Source of the DNA: Eremomyces bilateralis CBS 781.70
Lineage: Eukaryota; Ascomycota; Dothideomycetes; Eremomycetales; Eremomycetaceae
DNA length: 64,000 bases
Direction: 5' to 3'
NCBI RefSeq assembly: GCF_010015585.1
Contig: NW_022985071.1
Location: 209,292 to 273,291, forward strand
Below the pieces are notes generated by a model. It saw only the letters and a program-made list of their open reading frames with translations. It ran no database searches and was not told the origin of the DNA. Shown here piece after piece: positions 56,727 through 64,000 of the stretch (position 1 is its first letter; each line of letters begins with the position of its first letter). The position numbers and the translations under genes were made by a program.

Positions 56727-57638
56727 TCATCCGTGGCTACCCGTTGTGTGGTGTAGAACTCTGGACCATCCGACTAGGCGCAATATCCGGCTCAGTGAAC
56801 TCCGGCTCAGGATATGCCCTGTCGATTCCAGCGCATCGTGACCTATCGACTGAGGTGCACCGTGATATATCGATCCAGACCTGTCGTGGCTTATCGATTG
56901 AGGTGCATCGTGACCTATCGATACAGGGGAAATGTGTCCCGTTGGCCCAGCCGCATTGTCTATTGTCGATCCAGCGGGACTAGTTCGTCGCCCCTCGTGT
57001 GAAGTAGCTCTCCTTGTTGCGGTGCTGCTTTCTCCGTTCGTTTTCAACCACGGCAAGACGTTTCGATGGCACAAAGGGCAGAAGTCATGAAATCCTTTGA
57101 ACCAGTGGTCAAAACACGCCCTATGATAGAGGTGTCGGCAGCTCAAGGCTCGGATCAACTGCGAGCTCTCAATCGGTTCAAGACAGATGACACTGTAATC
57201 GAACCAGTCAAAATGTTTGAATAAACTTAAAGTCCCTGCTTTTCACGTACCAGACTTGATCTTCCAGGTCAACTTTCGAAAGCTCCGGGTGGCTTTTTCG
57301 TTCATGCTTATACCAGTCTTCGAACAGTTCTGGTCGAGCTGCACGGTCTAGTTGCCGGAGGCGCTTTTTCAGAAGCCTCTCCCTGACCTTCACCGGATTG
57401 TCCCGTATCCTAGACGCATACGCCGCAATGCTTCTGACGTAACCAGTCAACTCAATGCACTTACAGCCTCTGACTTTTGCAGAACTCACAGTATCACCAC
57501 AATAAGGAACGCGAGCCCAACAAGCGCACCCATAGCTACTTGGGGAGCTAGCCCTACACTCGCTGACGGCATTGAAGGTATTGAAGGCCACTGCGTAAAG
57601 TTGTATACACTGGGCTCCGGGTTATTTGAAACAGACAT
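56727..57638 (-). CDS. RING-H2 membrane-anchored E3 ubiquitin ligase-like protein
   Basis: Three exons (57638-57490, 57433-57251, 57192-56727; introns 56 and 58 nt) encode 265 residues. The N-terminus has one membrane helix (MGALVGLAFLIVVIL, about 35-50), which the first intron follows. A charged segment VRERLLKKRLRQLDRAARPE and then LFEDWYKHERKSHPELSKVD lead into the RING. Its ligands are in C3H2C3 order: CVIC, C-R-H, LYH, C and CPLC, with the H2 pair of RING-H2 fingers. The splice at TG|T exactly restores the first Cys. Such proteins act as E3 ligases on membranes; substrates are unknown. The tail after NVLPWLKTNGESS is not conserved-looking and consists partly of 8-residue repeats (SIGHDAPQ type) encoded by 24-bp repeats. 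Confidence 0.82.
56844..56939. repeat. 24-bp in-frame tandem repeat in the RING gene
   Basis: TATCG landmarks fall at 56844, 56868, 56892 and 56916, an exact 24-bp period. In the protein this gives SIGHDAPQ, SISHDRSG, SIYHGAPQ and SIGHDALE in succession. Length variation would keep the frame. Confidence 0.8.
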
Positions 57639-60050
57639 TTTGGTCTTTGCCGATACACCAACGGTCTTTGATTTGTTGTTTGGATGCGAGGTTTTAGGCT
57701 TCCTGTAGTTCGCGATATGCGATAAGGAATGAATATATGGTATGATATGCTAACTGTTGCACTATCAAGCAATTGTCGGTCGCAAAGGTCATGGCCAGTC
57801 CATCCTGCTCTTATACACTCACACAACATCCTTACTGGCTTTTTCTGCAATGTCGCGTGCTTTGCCTGGCATGCTTACTTTCGGTCGGGTTGGTGGTGCT
57901 ATCAAAAAGTTTCGTACGAAAGTGGTGGCACCACCAGACCAAAACTTCAGTGAGAGGTCAGCTCCAGCCCTACCAACTAGCACCAATAGCCTGGGAGCAC
58001 CCCTCTCAGGTTTTTAAGTTCTTTTACCAGCATTCAGCACCAAAACACCTGATCATTCGAGCAGGCATTCCCAGGAGAAATTTACCTCATTAGTCAAGCA
58101 GCATAGGAAGGAAATCTGTGTCGATGCAGCCTAAGGATTGCACTAGTGGCTCAGTCACTCAATGGAACCGTATCTCGTTTTCATTCTTTCACAATTCAGT
58201 CTTCGAAACTTGGCCCTTAAGTACCATCCAATGCCCCTGATTTCACTGTGGATTCAGAAACGGCGCTTATATTGCTAGTACGATCCCAAGCAGAGGAAAA
58301 TTAACCCAAATTTTAGCAGCAACCCACACCCGCCACCAAGAGCGGCTCGTCCCGCCCGTGATCTGCGCCAGGTGAGGAGAATTATGGACCATGGGGAACA
58401 TCACACTCATTTGACCATTGTCAGGAAACCTTTTAATGCAAATGCTGATCAAGGACATACAGAACCGTATCCAAGGCTCCTAAAACAAGAAGCAGAGAGG
58501 CCTTTTGAGACGTGTGAAATAAACCGGACCGTCGTCGATTTTAACATCGCAGCACATAAACAGAGTATCCTGGTTTGCCAGAATGGCTTTCATTAGGTAG
58601 GATTGATCTCCTGAGATCACACCACTTTCATCATTCAACACCATGCTCTATGTAGTTACGAACCTGTGATAGATCGCCGCATTGCATTCCGGTCGCCGAT
58701 ATCGAATTTATCCTTTCGCCGATTACGCCAAGAATGTCACGCCATGAGCCCGTTTCGAGGACGAGCCACTGCCGTCATTGCCGCCTTCACATCACCGTGT
58801 CTCGCCGGACGAGTAGTGAGGAATAGGGACATTCCAGTATCATGACTGCATTCATTGGGTCCAGCCATGACATTGGATAATCGATAGCTTTCCTCGTCCT
58901 CCGGCAGATGACGTGTAGTAAGGCATGGACGAACCTGCCGAGCGACTAGTTCGGTTCCTATGGTACCAATGAACACTACCCATCCCACAAAGCAAGATAC
59001 CTCAGCGACATGACTTCCGAAACCCTCTACATTGGCAAGCGTACAATCCTAAACTTCAAGCACCCGGCTGATCCAGCGGAGCCAGGGTATAAGGCCTCCC
59101 TACCAGCAACATTTGCTTCTCTCCCCCTCGCCAAGGAGGATGCGAGAGGGGGGAATTCGTGGAGTATGATGAGTTCTCTGAAGTGAAAGAGGGATCTGGG
59201 TGTGAACGTTCTTCTCCCCGGGTGAATGAGGGCGGTCGGAACATTCTGGTGTCGGTCATTCCGAGTAGTTAAGTACTCTGAAATAGAATTCATCGAGTAG
59301 TTGGCTATAAAGGACTAATAAAGCCTTGAAACACTCGATTTCGGTCTACCACACCTCTTCAGATACCTTTGCTAGGCGCCTAGCTATTTTGCTGCCCTGA
59401 GCTCAGTTCATCAGTCGATGGATTTCTGTTATTAGGCTGCTATGTTTGATACCCACTAGGATAACTAGTATGGTACCCGGTACCAAACAATACCGTCTCT
59501 CTTACTCTGGGACGCCCAATAACGTCCCGGATCGGAGTTCGGTCCACTCGAATATAATTCGGTTCTTAACCACCCAAGAGCAACAACCCGCGTCATCTTT
59601 CAGGGGAATCCAATCCCTTATCTAATAGGTTTATACACACCTGAAATCCCACCAATCCGTTAATTTACTAGACCCTGCGGCATTCTACGGGAAGTACCTG
59701 AATCTCGGTAGAGGGCTACCTTTCTCCCTCACTGTTCTTTGGTTCTCGAGAACGGCGGCGCCATGGTTGTCCTGTCTCAATGGCCTGAGTCGGTCTTTCG
59801 AGGTTTAATTTCAGATCATGACACCGTGGAAATTCGAGGGATTTGACGATGCCGAAGCTTATCCAAAACCAGTGATTCGCCTTTATCTCAGATGATGCAG
59901 GTGATATTTTCTCTGCTTTATATAATCCAGCGGACGGACTCTCGTATGGAGCACTTCCACCAGATTGATTCATATCAAACACACACACACTATTCAGTAC
60001 CCGATACCTAGACGCACTGGTCCCTTGACAACACTGGCGATGAAGTGCCA
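57639..60050. other. Gene-poor stretch with minor ORFs
   Basis: About 2.4 kb without a supported gene. Two short plus-strand ATG frames are noted: 57850-58017 (55 residues, spanning the hairpins) and 59010-59186 (58 residues, reading RTILNFKHPADPAEPGYKAS). The latter is coding-like but stops early and could be a remnant. Confidence 0.4.
57892..58008. repeat. Two adjacent hairpin-forming inverted repeats
   Basis: GGTGGTGC (57892-57899) pairs with GCACCACC (57928-57935); in its loop is the perfect palindrome TTTCGTACGAAA (57910-57921). Just downstream TGAGAGG (57951-57957) pairs with CCTCTCA (58002-58008), with further partial pairing inside. No gene contains them with confidence. Confidence 0.55.
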
Positions 60051-60710
60051 ATGACCTCCAAGTGCGGAATTCATACCCCGACTCGCCGTCTGGAGCAGGA
60101 CAGTAACCAATCTTCGCCTCGGCCGATCGATATGGCGGCGCATCCGCCCCTCCCAACCTTTTCCACCCTGGCCGCGATTCAAAACAAGATCCGGTCGCTC
60201 CAGCCTTTCGGGCACATGCTCCAGCAACGGCTTCATTCCGAGGCCACGAAGATCGAACCGGACCTCCGGCGGCTGTGCGCCACCGCCAATTGCCTCGACC
60301 GGCTCCGAGCCGAGCTTGATCGTCTGCGGGTGGACTTGACGATGATGCAAATGGCCCTGGCCGAACGGAAATCCGAGTCGGAGGCTGCGGCTCGCGCTAG
60401 GGCCGATGCTGCTGCACGTGAATCGCAGGACGATTGGCGGAAGGTGATAGGGGTGATGAACTCGGACGACTCGGATGACGATTCAGACGATTCAAACGAT
60501 TCAGACAATTCAGACGATGACTCAGATGACGACCCTTACGACGACCCATACGACGATTCGGATGATGAGCGAGAAGACGAAAGATTTACGTATATCGCTC
60601 ATAACGCTCCTGACGTGGTCAACGGCCCTAACGTGGCCAAAAGGGGGGCCGTGGTCACAGTGGTCCCTATCGAGAGCAATGAGACCGACACAGTGGGCGT
60701 TGTGGAATGA
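60051..60710 (+). CDS. Hypothetical protein with helical core and acidic Asp/Ser repeat tail
   Basis: The intronless frame runs from ATG 60051 (219 residues) or from the better context ATG at 60132 (MAAHPPLPTFSTLAAIQNKI, 192 residues). The N-terminal half is predicted helical and probably coiled coil (CLDRLRAELDRLRVDLTMMQ, then ALAERKSESEAAARARADAA). The second half holds a run of about 45 Asp/Ser/Asn residues encoded by a degenerate 9-bp repeat of GACGATTCA type, followed by DDPYDDPYDDS. The family is not recognised. Composition suggests a nuclear or chaperone-like acidic protein, but this is only composition. It lies 0.65 kb upstream of the HET-NACHT-WD40 gene on the same strand. Confidence 0.5.
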   Translation: MTSKCGIHTPTRRLEQDSNQSSPRPIDMAAHPPLPTFSTLAAIQNKIRSLQPFGHMLQQRLHSEATKIEPDLRRLCATANCLDRLRAELDRLRVDLTMMQMALAERKSESEAAARARADAAARESQDDWRKVIGVMNSDDSDDDSDDSNDSDNSDDDSDDDPYDDPYDDSDDEREDERFTYIAHNAPDVVNGPNVAKRGAVVTVVPIESNETDTVGVVE

Positions 60711-61357
60711 GAAAATGATGTTAGCTTTGGAAACGCAACGGACACGGAACAGGACCCGGCGTGGTGCGCTCTGGGAAATTCAAAGGCAATATATACCGGA
60801 TGAACAGAAGAGTTCTAGTACCGGGTCGCGAGATTTTAATCGCAGAGATAAATGGAGGCCATGATTGTATGAGTACGGAAGTATTAAGTATAGAAGTACC
60901 TAATAGGCTAATAGATTTAAGATGATAGAAAACGGCTGTCTATGCTGTAGATCTGGACAGTGAAGGTAAAGGAAAGGGAAGCATTAGAGAAGAGGGTTGG
61001 CAAGGGTTCAACAGAGGTCCAACGAAGAAGATGCCACAGAATATCTGTGTTTCTTGGCGTTTCCCCATCTGTGTAGAAAAAGCTGGACCCCACGCCGCGT
61101 TCTGCCTCACTGCGTCAATATTTGGGCTGGGCAGCCAGAAACCCCCAGCCCCCGGCGAGGCTGTCCAAACCAAGCTTCTCACAAGCAGTCAATGATTCGA
61201 CATAATGAATAATTGTTCTTACGTAGTACTTTGCCTCTACACTTGTTAACTTGGAGAGCTAGGTACGGAATTTCGCCGATGGCCGCACCACACTACTGCC
61301 TCTAAGCCCTACCATTCCCGATCCTCATCGCTTGCTAGTCAGCCTCCGCACGCAGCC
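60711..61357. promoter_or_regulatory. Upstream region of the HET-NACHT-WD40 gene
   Basis: About 650 bp without a gene; presumably the promoter. No defined site is called. Confidence 0.4.
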
Positions 61358-64000
61358 ATGCGACTTCTACAACGCAGCGAGATGGGCGAATTCAGGGTCA
61401 CTAAGGACTTGGTTGGCGACGATCTAATCCCTCCTTATGCCATACTTTCGCACACATGGGATCCGGATAACCGGAAGGAGGTTACCTTCGAGGACATGAT
61501 AAATGGCACCGGCGAGGAAAAGCGTGGATATGAGAAGATCCGGTTCTGTGGAGAACAAGCTAGACAAGATGGTCTACAATACTTTTGGATTGATACCTGC
61601 TGTATTAACAAGAAAAGCTACGGCGAACTCTCGCGCGCCATCAACTCCATGTTTCGGTGGTATCGGAACGCGACTCGATGCTACGTGTACCTGTCCGATG
61701 TTTCGACTAAGAAGAGGAAAAGGAGTGAGGGCGCAAGAGACACTTGGGAATCGGATTTCCGGAAAAGCAGATGGTTTACTCGGGGTTGGACGCTCCAAGA
61801 GCTCCTTGCCCCAGCTTCAGTCGAATTCTTCTCCCAGGAACGCAAGCGACTTAGTGACAAGAATTCTCTAAAGCAACAACTTTACGAGATAACAGGTATT
61901 CCTGAGTCAGCGCTTCAAGGAGACCTTTTATTTCAGTTCAGCGTTAATGAGCGATTTTCGTGGATAAACTCTCGCCAGACCAAGCTCGAAGAAGACGAAT
62001 CGTACTCATTATTGGGAATTTTCGGCGTCTATATACCCCCTCGTTATGGCGAAGGGAGGCCGAGTGCGTTTAAACGGCTCCAAGAGGAGATCGATAAGCT
62101 GGAGAAATGCATCCGAGACGTACGCCTCACCGATCCCCGGGATGACAAGAAGCGTATAGAAGATACCAAGGGCGGCTTACTAGAGGACTCGTACCACTGG
62201 ATCCTCGAAAATTCCGAATTCCAACAATGGCGCAACAACCAAAACAGTCGGCTACTATGGATTAAGGGCGATCCCGGCAAGGGCAAGACGATGCTACTCT
62301 GCGGCATTATCAACGAGCTGAAGAAGTCCATGGCTAATCCGGATCTTCTATCGTACTTCTTCTGCCAGGCTACTGACTCCCGAATCAACAACGCCACGGC
62401 CGTGCTACGAGGTTTGATATTTTTGCTTATCGACCAGCAGCCATCCCTTATCTCGCATGTACGGATAAGGTACGATCACGCTGGAAAATCGCTCTTCGAG
62501 GATGCGAATGCGTGGGTTGCTTTGTCCGAGATCTTCACCAACATCCTGCAAGACCCAAGCTTGAATATCACGTACTTAATTGTCGATGCCCTCGACGAAT
62601 GCGTGGCAGACTTACCGAAATTGTTAGACTTCATCGTCCAGATGTCGTCTGTATCCCGTCGTACCAGGTGGATCTTCTCTAGTCGAAACTGGCCGAGTAT
62701 CGAGAAGAATCTCGACAATGCAACGCAGATGGTGAGACTATGTCTCGAGCTTAATGAAGAATCTGTCTCCGCTGCTGTCGCAACATATATCCAGTTCAGG
62801 GTGGATAGGCTAGCGAAGCGAAACAGATACGGCAGTGGTACACGGGACGCTGTCCAGCGCCACTTATCGCTAAACGCAAAGGACACTTTTCTTTGGGTGG
62901 CCTTAGTCTGCCAAGAACTATCCCATATTTCGGGATGGAAGGCTCAGCAGAAGTTGGCGTCGTTCCCGCCCGGACTCGATGCCCTCTACAGGCGGATGAT
63001 TGATCAGATCCGGGATTCGGAGGATGCTGGGCTTTGCAAACGGATACTGGCTGTTGTTTCCGCTGTGTACCGGCCCGTCACGTTAGACGAGTTGGCGTCT
63101 CTCGTTGACTTGCCTGATGGGGTCGCCGACGGATACGATGATCTATCGGAGATCATTGGCCTTTGTGGATCTTTCCTGTCGCTCCGAGAAAGCACCATCT
63201 CCCTCGTTCATCAGTCAGCGAAGGACTTTTTGGTTGAAAAGGCATACAATGAGATCTATCCTTCTGGGATAGAATGTGTGCATTTTACCATCTTCTCGCG
63301 ATCGCTACATGTCATGTCCGAGAAACTAAGACGCGATATCTACGGCCTAGGTGCACCGGGATTTCCCGTTAACCAAGTCAAGCAACCCGATTCAGACCCA
63401 CTCTCCCCAGCACGATACTCGTGTGTCTATTGGATTAATCACCTAGCCGACTGTAATCCCGCCAGGAATGCGACTAGCGATTTCCAAGATGGTGGATCTA
63501 TTGACAAATTTTTACGTCGGAGCTACCTTTACTGGCTCGAGGCTCTAAGCATTTGCAGAAGCATGTCAGAAGGGGTTGTATCAATGGCGAAACTCGAGGC
63601 TCTCTTCCAAGTAATACTTAGTCTACTTATTACCAACATATGCTAACGTAAAATAGGCAACAGCAGACGAATCTGGATGTTTTAAACTAGTTCAAGACGC
63701 GCGACGATTTATCATGTATTACAAGCAGGGAATAGAGAACAGTCCTCTTCAAGCATATGCATCTACTCTCTTGTTTAGTCCAGGCCGCAGCCTCATAAAG
63801 GATCTTTTCAGGCACGAAGAGCCGAAATGGATCACGATACAGCCGGCTATAAGAGATGCATGGGGCCCCTGCCTGCAGACGCTGGAGGGGCATAGCAGTG
63901 TGGTATTGTCGGTGGCCTTCTCACATGACTCGACCCAACTCGCCTCCGCGTCGGGCGATAGCACGGTCAAGATCTGGGAGGCGCGCAGCGGCGCGTGTCT
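61358..64000 (+). CDS. HET-NACHT-WD40 NLR-like protein (HNWD/HET-E type), 3' end outside window
   Basis: Exons 61358-63610 and 63657 onward (intron 46 nt, phase 0) give 865 residues before the window ends. The N-terminal HET domain starts at about residue 25 (PYAILSHTWDPDNRKEVTFE) and includes YFWIDTCCINKKSYGELSRA and FTRGWTLQELLAPASVEFFS; this is the death-inducing effector of fungal incompatibility proteins. The NACHT ATPase follows: Walker A GDPGKGKT at about 304-311 and Walker B YLIVDALDEC at about 406-415. A linker domain then leads to the first WD40 repeat (CLQTLEGHSSVVLSVAFSHD, from about 823), which has the usual GH and the WE/WD end at KIWEARSGA. In Podospora, HET-E and HET-D of this architecture trigger cell death on meeting non-self HET-C variants, with recognition set by near-identical WD40 repeats. 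The target here is unknown. The frame is open to the window end, with no inactivating change seen. Confidence 0.9.

Noticed and set aside
57434-57489. Possible nonsense and frameshift mutations at the N-terminus of the RING gene
   Set aside because: They vanish once a 56-nt intron with GTGAGT donor and GTCAG acceptor is recognised; the gene is intact.
1-64000. Secondary-metabolite cluster, CRISPR array, rRNA or integrated virus
   Set aside because: No polyketide or peptide synthase, terpene cyclase, repeat-spacer array, rRNA or viral replication gene is visible; the lone MFS transporter has no biosynthetic neighbours.

Overview
The window reads as nuclear DNA of a filamentous ascomycete, most likely a eurotiomycete of the Aspergillus/Penicillium type. 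The basis is gene content plus splicing: coding regions are cut by short introns (mostly 46-85 nt) with GTRNGT-like donors and short branch sites, and the proteins (Mis4/Scc2, Suv3, Sec1, Lia1, Rpa12, a CCDC25 homologue, a DUF2293 protein, a HET-NACHT-WD40 protein) are typical of Pezizomycotina. The genus is inferred, not proven. All gene models were made by hand from splice signals and frame; no search was run.

Layout. 1-195 is the 3' end of a gene that starts outside. 0.2-4.6 kb is gene-poor, with one coding-like remnant and a diverged direct repeat. 4.6-46.97 kb is a housekeeping block: hemerythrin-domain protein (-), cohesin loader Mis4/Scc2 (+), a broken gene (-), DUF2293 protein (-), LYR protein (+), CCDC25 homologue (-), Golgi apyrase (-), truncated methyltransferase (+), deoxyhypusine hydroxylase (+), Pol I subunit Rpa12 (-), MFS transporter (+), Suv3 RNA helicase (-), Sec1 (+), thioredoxin (-), a MITE-like element, a small protein (-), GT90 glycosyltransferase (+), a zinc-finger-like protein (-) and a 1356-residue disordered protein (-). 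From about 47 kb density falls sharply: a hypothetical protein, a bHLH factor, a RING-H2 membrane protein and an acidic-repeat protein lie in long stretches with no supportable gene. The window ends inside the first WD40 repeat of a HET-NACHT-WD40 NLR-like gene, the kind of gene found in variable fungal regions.

The genes serve separate basic processes (chromosome cohesion, rRNA transcription, eIF5A hypusination, mitochondrial RNA decay, exocytosis, Golgi nucleotide hydrolysis, redox) and form no metabolic cluster. Several share short divergent promoters (DUF2293/LYR with three CACGTG boxes; suv3/sec1) or converge (LYR/CCDC25; lia1/rpa12; MFS/suv3; sec1/thioredoxin).

Most notable: a predicted one-nucleotide exon between two minimal introns in the CCDC25 homologue; an undescribed-looking 417-bp MITE with long inverted arms and a 9-bp target duplication; a +1 frameshift at a C8 run in Sec1; an N-terminal extension on thioredoxin that suggests dual targeting; and the NLR-like gene at the right edge.
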